Assembly: GCA_938028765.1 (NCBI GenBank) | Contig: CALIZF010000001.1 | Coordinates: forward strand, 27,667-91,666 | Direction: 5' to 3' | DNA from: an uncultured Paracoccaceae bacterium | GTDB taxonomy: Bacteria; Pseudomonadota; Alphaproteobacteria; Rhodobacterales; Rhodobacteraceae | DNA length: 64,000 nt | Shown: one piece after another, positions 45,883 to 53,219 of the stretch | Numbering within the stretch: position 1 is the first letter of the stretch | How the letters are laid out: each line of letters begins with the position of its first letter | The notes under the pieces: model-generated | What the model was told of the DNA's origin: nothing | Database searches by the model: none | The model's input: the letters and a program-made list of their open reading frames with translations, nothing else | Position numbers and translations under genes: made by a program

Positions 45883-47526
45883 ATGGGCGACTGGGCGGGC
45901 GGCTACGTCAGCGATGTGGAATACGTGCCGGGCTTCTACGCCGAGCAGGCGCCCGCGGTGATCGACTTGGCCTGCATGATGGCCGGTTACGAGCCCGTCC
46001 GCAGGCCCGGCAGCAACGAGCCCTTCACCTACTGCGACCTCGGCTGCGGCCAGGGCGGCACGGTGTCGGCGCTGGCGGCGGCCGATCCCGCGGGCCGGTT
46101 CTGGGGCATCGACCTGATGCCGGCGCACATCGCCCGGGCCGAGGCCTTCCGCAAGGCCGCCGGGATCGGGAACCTGACGCTGATCGAGGCCGATGTCGCC
46201 GCCCTTGCCGATGCGGCGAACCACGGCCTGCCGCAGTTCGACTACATCGCCCTGCACGGCCTGCTCACCTGGGTATCGGACGCGGTGCGCGCGGGCATCG
46301 TCCGCTTCCTCGGTCGCTTCCTGCGGCCCGGCGGGGCGGTCTATCTCGGCTATAACGTGCTGCCGGGCTGGGCCGCGATGATCCCGACGCAGAAGCTGCT
46401 GCTGGAATACGCACGCATCCGGCAGGGCACCAGCGACGCGCGCGTGGCCGAAAGCGTGGGCTTCCTGCAGCAGATGATCGGCGCGGGCGCCCAGGGCCTC
46501 GGCGGCGAGTTGGCCGACCGCCTGTTCGCCGAGTCGACGGTGCCGGAAAAGGCCCAGAGGCACCGCCGCTACCTTGCGCACGAGTTCCTCAACGGCCAGT
46601 GGCAGCCGCGGTTCCACATCGACGTGGCGCGCGAACTGTCGGCGGCCAAGCTCGACTTCGTCGCCTCGGCGAACCTGCTGGAAAACTTCTCGGGCATCGG
46701 CCTGTCGGCCGAGGCGCGCGCGCTGCTCGAGACGGTCCCCGCCGGCCCGCTGCGCGAGACGATCGAGGATTTCTTCAACTTCCGCCGCTTCCGGCGCGAT
46801 CTGTTCGTGCGCGGCCGGCGGCCGATCACGAACGACGTGCGCGAGGCGCTTCTTGCCGATGTCGCGCTGGCGCTGCGCGAACCGCGCCCCCCGGCGGACC
46901 GGCGCGACTGGCCGATGCTGTCGATGCCCTTCTCGCTCGACCCCGCGGTGTACGGACCCGTGTTCGACCGGCTGGAACAGGGTCCCGCACGAATCGGCGA
47001 CCTGCGCGAGGCGGTCCGGCAGGCGGGCCGGGCGGTGACGGGCAACGAGCTTGCCGGCCTTCTGTCCGGTCTCGAGCTTGTCCTGCCGGTGCTGCACGAC
47101 GTGCCCGGCGCGGCGCTGGCAAGCTGCCGGCGTTATAATCGCGCCGTGATCGCCGAGGCGTTCCGTCCGGTCAGGCAGACCCTGTTCCATGTGGCCTGCC
47201 CGGTCGGGCACACGGCGCTGCCGCTCGACAGCGTGCAGACCCTGGTGCTGGACGGCCTGATGGCGGGGATCGCCCCGGATGTCGGCGCGCTTTCGGCGCA
47301 TGTCCTGGCCCGCACCGGCATCGACCCCGCGTCGCCGCAAGAGGCGGGCGCGCACGCCGCAGCCGGCACCGCGGGCACGGACGATCCGGAGGCGGCCGGC
47401 GGCGACGCGGCACCGGTTCCGAAACCCGCGGGCGAGATCGTGCGCGATGCGGTCGCCGATGCGCTCGACCGCAGGCTGCCGCTGTGGCGCCGGCTCGGCA
47501 TCCTGCCGCAAGAGCCCGCGGCCTGA
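45883..47526 (+). CDS. Class I SAM methyltransferase with PKMT_R regulatory domain
   Basis: A 547-residue protein. The N-terminal methyltransferase domain has motif I CDLGCGQGG at 51-59, GIDLMPAHIARAEAF as motif II and YIALHGLLTWVS near 123. The middle and C-terminal part resembles the methyltransferase regulatory domain (PKMT_R) found in surface-protein lysine methyltransferases, with FRRDLFVRGRR and VCPVGHTALPL-like segments. The substrate is unknown; a secreted protein such as the TpsA next door is conceivable. The start MGDWAGGYVSD was chosen because family members begin this way; an upstream in-frame ATG (45802) exists. Confidence 0.85.
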   Translation: MGDWAGGYVSDVEYVPGFYAEQAPAVIDLACMMAGYEPVRRPGSNEPFTYCDLGCGQGGTVSALAAADPAGRFWGIDLMPAHIARAEAFRKAAGIGNLTLIEADVAALADAANHGLPQFDYIALHGLLTWVSDAVRAGIVRFLGRFLRPGGAVYLGYNVLPGWAAMIPTQKLLLEYARIRQGTSDARVAESVGFLQQMIGAGAQGLGGELADRLFAESTVPEKAQRHRRYLAHEFLNGQWQPRFHIDVARELSAAKLDFVASANLLENFSGIGLSAEARALLETVPAGPLRETIEDFFNFRRFRRDLFVRGRRPITNDVREALLADVALALREPRPPADRRDWPMLSMPFSLDPAVYGPVFDRLEQGPARIGDLREAVRQAGRAVTGNELAGLLSGLELVLPVLHDVPGAALASCRRYNRAVIAEAFRPVRQTLFHVACPVGHTALPLDSVQTLVLDGLMAGIAPDVGALSAHVLARTGIDPASPQEAGAHAAAGTAGTDDPEAAGGDAAPVPKPAGEIVRDAVADALDRRLPLWRRLGILPQEPAA

Positions 47527-47583
47527 ACCGCCGCGAACCGGCGGACCGCGGACACGGGGTGCGGGTGCGGCGGGAAACAAGAC

Positions 47584-47613
47584 TTGACCTTCGGCCGGTC
47601 GTGCCAGCCTACT
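47584..47613 (+). promoter_or_regulatory. Weak candidate promoter of the ExbB/ExbD operon
   Basis: TTGACC (47584-47589) and CCTACT (47608-47613) are 18 bases apart, about 80 bases before the ATG at 47691. This is the only -35-like hexamer in the 164-base gap. Confidence 0.3.
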
Positions 47614-47690
47614 GCCGGGGCGCGGGTGTCATCCGTGCGCCGGGCGGTCGGGCGTCCGTCCGGTTCGGCCGGACGATTGTGGAGGGGCGG

Positions 47691-48131
47691 ATGCGCTTGC
47701 CGAAACCTGTTGTCACGCGTTGCATGCTTGCCGTGATCGGCGCGGCGTCTCTGGCCTGGAGCCCGGCGGCCGCGGCGGGCGGCCGCCTTACCATCGAGCT
47801 GAACAAGTTCGAACAGGCGGCCGAAGGCGGGTGCCGGGCATTCTTCCTGTTCCGCAACGGCACGGACATGACGCTGACGGGGTTCGAGATGGCACTGGCC
47901 ATCCTCGACCGAAACGGCGTCATCGACCGGTTGCTGACAATCGACGCCGCCCCGCTGCCGGCCGGCCGCACGACGCTGAAGCTGTTCGAAATCCCCGAAA
48001 CCCGCTGCGACGCGATCGGCGAGATCCTGTTGCACGACATCGCATCCTGCCAGCCGCAGAACGCCGATCCGGTCGATTGCTTTCCGTTCCTCGACCTCGT
48101 CAGCCGCGCCGGCGTGGCGATGGTCAACTAG
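47691..48131 (+). CDS. Exported hypothetical protein preceding exbB
   Basis: A 146-residue protein with a signal peptide (VVTRCMLAVIGAASLAWSPAAAAG) and a mature beta-rich domain. Four cysteines are visible (GGCRAFF, ETRCDAIG, ASCQPQ, VDCFPF), probably forming disulfides in the periplasm. I do not recognise a named family. The gene stands six bases before exbB and has GGAGGGG before its ATG, so it is the first gene of the ExbB-ExbD operon and may be a periplasmic accessory of that complex. Confidence 0.75.
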   Translation: MRLPKPVVTRCMLAVIGAASLAWSPAAAAGGRLTIELNKFEQAAEGGCRAFFLFRNGTDMTLTGFEMALAILDRNGVIDRLLTIDAAPLPAGRTTLKLFEIPETRCDAIGEILLHDIASCQPQNADPVDCFPFLDLVSRAGVAMVN

Positions 48132-48137
48132 GCTGCC

Positions 48138-48788
48138 ATGCACGGCGCGGCCGACATCCTGCGCGCGGGCGGGCCGGTCATCCTGGTGCTGCTGGCGTTG
48201 TCGCTGGTGTCGCTGACGCTGATCGCCGTCAAGCTGATCGACCTGCGCGGGGTCGGGGGCGGCGCCGCCCGCCGCGACGGCGCGCTGGCGCAATGGCTGG
48301 CGGGCGCGCGGGCCGACGCGCAGGCGGCGGTCGCGGGCGGCGGCGCGCCGGCCGACCGGGTGGCGGCGGCGGCGATGGCGCGCCTGATCGAGGGGCACAG
48401 CCCGGACGCGGTCGAGGCCGAGGCGGTGCTGCTGGGCAACGCCGAGGTCGCGGCGATGAACCGGCACATCCGCGTGCTGGAGCTGGTGGCGATGCTCAGC
48501 CCGCTTCTGGGCCTTCTCGGCACCGTTCTGGGGATGATCGAGTCCTTCCAGCAGCTCGACATGGCGGGCGGCGCGGCGAATGCCTCGGTCCTGGCCGGTG
48601 GCATCTGGAAGGCGCTGCTGACGACCGCGGCCGGCCTCATGGTGGCGATCCCGGCGGCGGCGGCGGCAACGCTCTTCAGCAACCGGATCGAGGGCGCGGC
48701 GCAGGCGATCGAACGCACCGTCGGCCAGCTGCTGGTGATCGAGCGGGCGCGGCGCGCGGCCGGCGGGGCCGCCGCCGCCGGGGGCTGA
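48138..48788 (+). CDS. exbB: MotA/TolQ/ExbB family proton channel protein
   Basis: A 216-residue inner membrane protein with three hydrophobic segments: GPVILVLLALSLVSLTLIAVK (about 13-33), LELVAMLSPLLGLLGTVLGMI (about 114-134) and KALLTTAAGLMVAIPAAAAATLF (about 156-178). The GLLGTVLGMI and TTAAGLMVAIPA stretches are the conserved ExbB/TolQ core that forms the proton-conducting pentamer with ExbD. It begins a tight run exbB-exbD-exbD-TonB-like. Confidence 0.93.
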   Translation: MHGAADILRAGGPVILVLLALSLVSLTLIAVKLIDLRGVGGGAARRDGALAQWLAGARADAQAAVAGGGAPADRVAAAAMARLIEGHSPDAVEAEAVLLGNAEVAAMNRHIRVLELVAMLSPLLGLLGTVLGMIESFQQLDMAGGAANASVLAGGIWKALLTTAAGLMVAIPAAAAATLFSNRIEGAAQAIERTVGQLLVIERARRAAGGAAAAGG

Positions 48789-48792
48789 CCCG

Positions 48793-49224
48793 ATGGACCT
48801 CGCCCGCCCCCGGCCGCCGCGGGCGTTGATCTCGCTCGTGCCGCTGGTGGACGTGCTGCTGATCATGCTGGTCTTCTTCATGGTCACCTCGACCTACCTC
48901 GACCTCGACATGATCCCGGCCGTGGAACGCCAGGCAGAGGACGCGGCCCCGGCGCCGGCGCCGCCGCCGCAGCGTGCGCTGCTGCTGATCCGCCTCGCCC
49001 CCGACGGACGGGCCTACCTGCGGGGCGCGGCACAGAGCGAGGCCGACCTGCGCGCCGCGCTGGCGGCGCATGTGGCGGCCGATCCGGCGGCGCAGGTCGT
49101 GGTCCTGGCTGCGCCGCGCGCGACGGTCCAGGCGCTGGTGTCCCTGACCGACGCGGCCAGCGCGGCGGGGGTGGCGCGGCTGCGCGTGCTGCGCACCGAC
49201 GCCGCCGCAGAGGGCGCACCGTGA
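48793..49224 (+). CDS. exbD: ExbD/TolR family protein (first copy)
   Basis: A 143-residue single-pass protein. LISLVPLVDVLLIMLVFFMVTSTYLD contains the transmembrane helix, with the proton-relaying Asp in PLVDVLLI (about residue 18). A proline-rich linker and a periplasmic TolR-like domain follow. The next gene overlaps its stop by four bases. Confidence 0.92.
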   Translation: MDLARPRPPRALISLVPLVDVLLIMLVFFMVTSTYLDLDMIPAVERQAEDAAPAPAPPPQRALLLIRLAPDGRAYLRGAAQSEADLRAALAAHVAADPAAQVVVLAAPRATVQALVSLTDAASAAGVARLRVLRTDAAAEGAP

Positions 49225-49625
49225 AGCTGCGCCGGGCCCCGCCGCGCGCGCCGACGGAAACCATCGTCGCCATGATCGACGTGGTGTTTTTCCTGCTCGT
49301 GTTCTTCATGCTGATCGGCCGGCTGGATGCGACCGCGCCGTTCGAGGTTCTGCCGCCGCTCGGGCGCACTGGCACCGACCTGCCGGGCGGCGGCGCGATG
49401 GTGGCGGTGGCCGCCGATGGCCGGCTTGCGCTGAACGGGGTGGGGATGACGGCCGACACGCTGGTCGCCACGCTGACGCGGCTTGCCGCCGACGATCCGG
49501 CGCTGTCCGTCCGGGTGAACGCCCACCAGGCCGCGCCGCTGTCGGCCGTGCTGCCGCTTCTGGGGCAGTTCGAGGACATGGGCCTTCGCAGCGTCGTCCT
49601 GATCGTCAGCCCGAACCCGCCGTGA
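49221..49625 (+). CDS. exbD: ExbD/TolR family protein (second copy)
   Basis: A 134-residue paralogue of the preceding protein. ETIVAMIDVVFFLLVFFMLIG holds the helix and the Asp (MIDVVFF, about residue 18), with a periplasmic domain ending SVVLIVSPNPP. GTGA overlap with the first exbD and with the following gene shows strict coupling. Two ExbD types with one ExbB suggest a hetero-dimeric stator. Confidence 0.92.
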   Translation: MKLRRAPPRAPTETIVAMIDVVFFLLVFFMLIGRLDATAPFEVLPPLGRTGTDLPGGGAMVAVAADGRLALNGVGMTADTLVATLTRLAADDPALSVRVNAHQAAPLSAVLPLLGQFEDMGLRSVVLIVSPNPP

Positions 49626-51493
49626 CTGCCGCCGGGGCACGGTGGGGCGGTGCCGTCGCCGCCTCGGTCGCGGCGCATCTGGCGATCGCCGCGGGTCTGG
49701 CCGCCGCGCTGGCGCCCGCGCCGGTGCCGTCGCCGCCTGCCCCCGGAACGCGGCTGGCGCTGTCGTCCGACCGGGTGGAGCAGGTCGCCGCGCTGCCGCG
49801 CAAGGGCGAGGCCGAGGCCGCCCCCGAGGGGCATGCGCCGGCCGGCGCGGTGCGGCAGGGCCGCATTCCCGGCGGCCGGGCCGCATCCGTCGCCCCCGCG
49901 GCGGCGCCGCTGCCGGCCGCGCGGCCGGCGGCGCTTGCCGCACCGGCCGCCGCCCCCGCGGTCCGCTCGGCACCGGCCGTCACCGCCGCGGTCCCCTCGG
50001 CACCGGCCGCCGCCCCCGCGGTGCCTTCGGCACCGGCCGTCACCGCCGCGGTCCCCTCGGCACCGGCCGCCGCCCCCGCGGTCCCCTCGGCACCAGCCGT
50101 CACCGCCGCGGTCCCCTCGGCACCGGCCGCCGCCCCCGCGGTCCTCTCGGCACCGGCCGTCACCGCCGCTGGCCTACCCGCCGGCGCGGTCGCAGCCGTG
50201 CCGACGTCCGGCGCCCCGGCTGCGCCGGTCACCCCGCCGGCGCAGCGACCGGCCGCAGCCCCGCCGCCGCGCGCGCCGGCGCTTGCCGCGGTCGAACGGG
50301 CGGCGCCCCCCCCGGTCGCCACAGCCGCGCTGCCGGCCGAAGCGGTTGCCGCGGCGGCGGCAGTGCCACCGTCCGTCCGGCCCGTCGCCCCGGACACCGC
50401 CCCCGTCGCCGCAGCGGTGGCGACGGCGGCCGCGCGCCTGCAGGCCGCCGGCGCAGATGCCGCCGACGCGGTTGCCGCGGCTTCGGCCGAGGCCGAGCGT
50501 CTGCCCCCCGCCGCGCCGCGCGATATGCCTCTGGCGCCCTCGGCCGCCGCGGGCGGAGACCCGCTCGCCGCAACGGCGGCACCGGCCGCGCGGGCCGAAG
50601 GCCGGCCGCCCGCCGATGTCGCCACCCCGGCCGCTGCCGCGCCCGCAACCGGCGCGCGGGCGACGGCCGCCCTCGCCTGGAGCGGCGGCGACGGCGGACC
50701 GATTGACGCGCTATCGCTGGCCGCCATCCAGAGTTTCATGCGCCCCTCGGATCCCGCCGGTCCGGGCGGCGGGGCCGACCCCGTGCGGGACGGCATCGCC
50801 AGCCTTCTGTCCGCCGTGCCCTGCGCGCGGCTGCAGACCGCCTTTCTGCCCGAGACCGGCACGCTGGAACTGCGCGGGCACCTGCCGGAGGACGGCTTGC
50901 GCGATCCGGTGATGGCGGCGCTGCGGGCGCAGGTCGGCGGATCGATCCCGGTCGTGGCGAACCTGCGGGTCCTGCCGCGACCGCAGTGCCAGGTGCTGGC
51001 CGGGGTCGAGGCGCTCGGCCTGCCGCAATCGACCCGGCAGGACACCGACCCGCGGCTGGTCGGCGCCGATGCCCATGCCCGCGAATACACCTATGTCGAA
51101 GGCGATCGGCTGGCGTTCGAGGTGACGACGCCGGACTATCCCGCGCATGTCCACATCGACTATTTCGACGCCGAGGGCATGGTGCTGCACCTGCGGCCCA
51201 ATGCGTTCGTCGGGTCGGACCTGGTGCCGCCGAAATCGACGCTGGCCGTCGGCGTCGATGCGGCGGGCCGGACCGTGTTCGAGATCATCGTCGCGCCGCC
51301 CTTCGGCAACGAGATCGCCGTCGCCTTCGCAAGCTCGGCACCGATCCTCGATGCGCCGAGACCGCTGCGCGAACCGGCGGCGCCCTACCTCGACTGGCTG
51401 CGCGCGCGGATCGAGGCGGTGCGCGCGGCCGATCCGGGCTTCCGCGGCGAATGGGTCTATTTCTTCATGTCCACCGGCCCCGTCCGGCCCTGA
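49622..51493 (+). CDS. TonB-like energy transducer with Ala/Pro repeats and DUF4384-like end
   Basis: A 623-residue protein. The N-terminal anchor SVAAHLAIAAGLAAALA has the Ser/His pattern of TonB/TolA helices that contact ExbB-ExbD. A very long Ala/Pro linker (about 40-330) contains a 60-bp tandem repeat. The C-terminal part (about 360-623) has two cysteines (SAVPCARLQ, LPRPQCQVL) and ends in a DUF4384-like fold with DYPAHVHIDYFDAEGMVLHLRPN. There is no standard TonB C-terminal domain, so the partner is not a normal TonB-dependent receptor. The GTG start overlaps the second exbD. Proposed role: transmit proton-motive force to something in the outer envelope (inference). Confidence 0.8.
   Translation: MTAAGARWGGAVAASVAAHLAIAAGLAAALAPAPVPSPPAPGTRLALSSDRVEQVAALPRKGEAEAAPEGHAPAGAVRQGRIPGGRAASVAPAAAPLPAARPAALAAPAAAPAVRSAPAVTAAVPSAPAAAPAVPSAPAVTAAVPSAPAAAPAVPSAPAVTAAVPSAPAAAPAVLSAPAVTAAGLPAGAVAAVPTSGAPAAPVTPPAQRPAAAPPPRAPALAAVERAAPPPVATAALPAEAVAAAAAVPPSVRPVAPDTAPVAAAVATAAARLQAAGADAADAVAAASAEAERLPPAAPRDMPLAPSAAAGGDPLAATAAPAARAEGRPPADVATPAAAAPATGARATAALAWSGGDGGPIDALSLAAIQSFMRPSDPAGPGGGADPVRDGIASLLSAVPCARLQTAFLPETGTLELRGHLPEDGLRDPVMAALRAQVGGSIPVVANLRVLPRPQCQVLAGVEALGLPQSTRQDTDPRLVGADAHAREYTYVEGDRLAFEVTTPDYPAHVHIDYFDAEGMVLHLRPNAFVGSDLVPPKSTLAVGVDAAGRTVFEIIVAPPFGNEIAVAFASSAPILDAPRPLREPAAPYLDWLRARIEAVRAADPGFRGEWVYFFMSTGPVRP
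49941..50169. repeat. 60-bp in-frame tandem repeat in TonB-like gene
   Basis: Three near-identical 60-base units begin at 49981, 50041 and 50101, with 40 bases of a fourth before and about nine after. Each is itself two related 30-base halves containing GTCCCCTCGGCACC. They encode VTAAVPSAPAAAPAVPSAPA. Copies differ at one to three bases, so the array expanded recently or is kept uniform. Copy-number change would alter linker length without a frameshift. Confidence 0.92.
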
Positions 51494-51509
51494 AGGGGGG
51501 GGACGTCGG

Positions 51510-52430
51510 TCAAATCCGGCCTTCCGCGCGCCATTGCAGCAGCCTCTCGCGGCTGATCTCGAAGTGCATGCTGTCCTCGCGGCCAAAGGCTGCGCCCCAG
51601 ATCCAGCCCTCGGCGGCGAAGAAGTCGGCCAGGATGGTCAGGCCCAGCTGCGTCATCCCGCCGCCGAAACTGTCGAGCCGCCCGTCGATGACCAGATCGA
51701 CCGCGAGGCCGAAGGCGTGGGACGACAGGCTGTCCACCGACCCGCGGATCCGCCGCACGCACAGCGACCCGGCCGACCCGATGCGGGCATGGAGGTCGGG
51801 GTCCGCCTTGCGGACCGCCTCCAGCACCCTTTCCAGTGATTCGACCGCCGGCCGGACCATCCGCACGCGGATCGGCCCCACGTCAGCCAGCACCAGCTTG
51901 GCGCGCAGCGCTTCGTTCGTGACCGGTTCGCAGGCGTCCGTCAGGGTTTCGCGCGGCCGGCCCAGAAGCTCTTCGAGGAACTGCGGGGTCGCGACGGTCA
52001 TGCCACGGTTCAGACTGCGCCGTTCGGGGATCACCACGACCTGGGCATAATTGCCGATGATCTGGTTCGCGGTGTCGCGCGGCCAGTCGGGGTCGGGGTC
52101 TTCCGGGTCCCAGAAGGGCAACTGTTCTTCGTCGGGCGCGGGACGGAAGCCGATCCGCGTCTCGAGCTCGCGCACCTTCTGTTCCAGGGTCTCGATCTGC
52201 TGGCGCAGCATCTCGATCTCGATGCGCGCGCCGCTGTCCACGGCGGGCGCCGCGCCGTCGCCGCCGCGCTGGCCCTGCATCAGCACCCAGACGACCGGCG
52301 CAAGCAGGATGGCGGCGGCAAGAACGGCGGCCGGCAGAAGGCGCGGCGCCGGGCGGCGGCCCGGGCCAGGATCGAAGGGGGCGGGGTCAGTGTCGGGCAC
52401 TTGAGCCGGTCGCAAGGAAACAGCGCGCAT
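51510..52430 (-). CDS. Membrane-anchored M15 family D-Ala-D-Ala carboxypeptidase-like protein
   Basis: A 306-residue protein with one N-terminal membrane helix (LLPAAVLAAAILLAPVVWVLM, about 31-51), a coiled-coil (IEMLRQQIETLEQKVRELETRI) and a C-terminal M15/VanY-type peptidase domain. The zinc motif is visible in SLSSHAFGLAVDLVIDG (His and Asp) and EDSMHFEIS (second His). Cysteines occur at DACEP and SLCVRR. It probably trims peptidoglycan in the periplasm. It is convergent with the TonB-like gene (16-base gap) and divergent from the OmpA-family gene. Confidence 0.85.
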   Translation of the reverse strand: MRAVSLRPAQVPDTDPAPFDPGPGRRPAPRLLPAAVLAAAILLAPVVWVLMQGQRGGDGAAPAVDSGARIEIEMLRQQIETLEQKVRELETRIGFRPAPDEEQLPFWDPEDPDPDWPRDTANQIIGNYAQVVVIPERRSLNRGMTVATPQFLEELLGRPRETLTDACEPVTNEALRAKLVLADVGPIRVRMVRPAVESLERVLEAVRKADPDLHARIGSAGSLCVRRIRGSVDSLSSHAFGLAVDLVIDGRLDSFGGGMTQLGLTILADFFAAEGWIWGAAFGREDSMHFEISRERLLQWRAEGRI

Positions 52431-52511
52431 GGTACCCCGTTCCGCCGTCCCCGGCAAATGCTGTTGCCCGCAGGCGGCGGGCGGGTGGCGGCCAAGACCG
52501 CGCCAAGATCG

Positions 52512-52540
52512 TTGGCAGCGCGTGGCGATCCGTGTATCCT
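52512..52540 (+). promoter_or_regulatory. Sigma-70 promoter of the OmpA-family gene and kinase
   Basis: TTGGCA (52512-52517) and TATCCT (52535-52540) are separated by exactly 17 bases, about 47 bases upstream of the ATG at 52587. This is the best promoter match I found in the window. It lies in the 156-base divergent region to the M15 gene and probably drives the OmpA gene and the kinase. Confidence 0.6.
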
Positions 52541-52586
52541 CGATCCCGCGGGTCGAGCCCGACGATCGCCGCCCGAGAGGTGCCAG

Positions 52587-53168
52587 ATGCTGTCCAGATT
52601 CCGCCAGATGCTCGCCCTTTTTGCAGCGGCTGCCGCGCTCTGGTCGGCGCAGCCGGGGCCGACCCGCGCTGCCGACGCCTCGGAACTCAGCGAGGCCGAG
52701 CTCGAACAGCTGTTCCGCGCGCAGCGCACCCGCGGACTGGTGCTTGCGCCGACGGCCCAGCCCGCGCCTCAGCCCGGCGGCGGTGCCGCGCCGGCGAACG
52801 CCCCCCGCAGCGATTACGTCCAGTTCGACCGGGACGAGCAGGTGAACATCCGCATCACCTTTGATTTCGACTCCGCCGCCCTGCGCGACGACCAGAAGCC
52901 GCGCCTTGCCGCGCTGTGCAACGTGATGCGCGACATCGACATCGAACGGTTCCGCATCATCGGCCATACCGACGCCGTCGGCAGCCACCGCTACAACCAG
53001 CGCCTGTCGCTGTTGCGCGCAGAAGAGGTGAAGCGCTATCTGGTCCGCGAGTGCGGCATCGCGGCCGACCGGCTGGAGGCGATCGGCGTCGGCCCCGATT
53101 TCCTCTTCGATGCCGACGATCCGCGCAGCCCCGCGAATCGCCGCGTCGAGTTCCAGGCGCTGAGCTGA
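52587..53168 (+). CDS. OmpA family protein
   Basis: A 193-residue exported protein. The signal peptide MLSRFRQMLALFAAAAALWS ends near RAADA. A short linker follows, then an OmpA C-terminal peptidoglycan-binding domain with ITFDFDSAALRDDQKPRLAA, IIGHTDAVGSHRYNQRLSLLRA and NRRVEFQAL. It should bind meso-diaminopimelate in the cell wall. It precedes the T6SS kinase gene by 51 bases, likely in one transcript. Confidence 0.9.
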   Translation: MLSRFRQMLALFAAAAALWSAQPGPTRAADASELSEAELEQLFRAQRTRGLVLAPTAQPAPQPGGGAAPANAPRSDYVQFDRDEQVNIRITFDFDSAALRDDQKPRLAALCNVMRDIDIERFRIIGHTDAVGSHRYNQRLSLLRAEEVKRYLVRECGIAADRLEAIGVGPDFLFDADDPRSPANRRVEFQALS

Positions 53169-53219
53169 CCGGCCGGGGCGCAGCGGCAGCCGAGGGGCCC
53201 CAGCGGTGATCGAGGCCAG

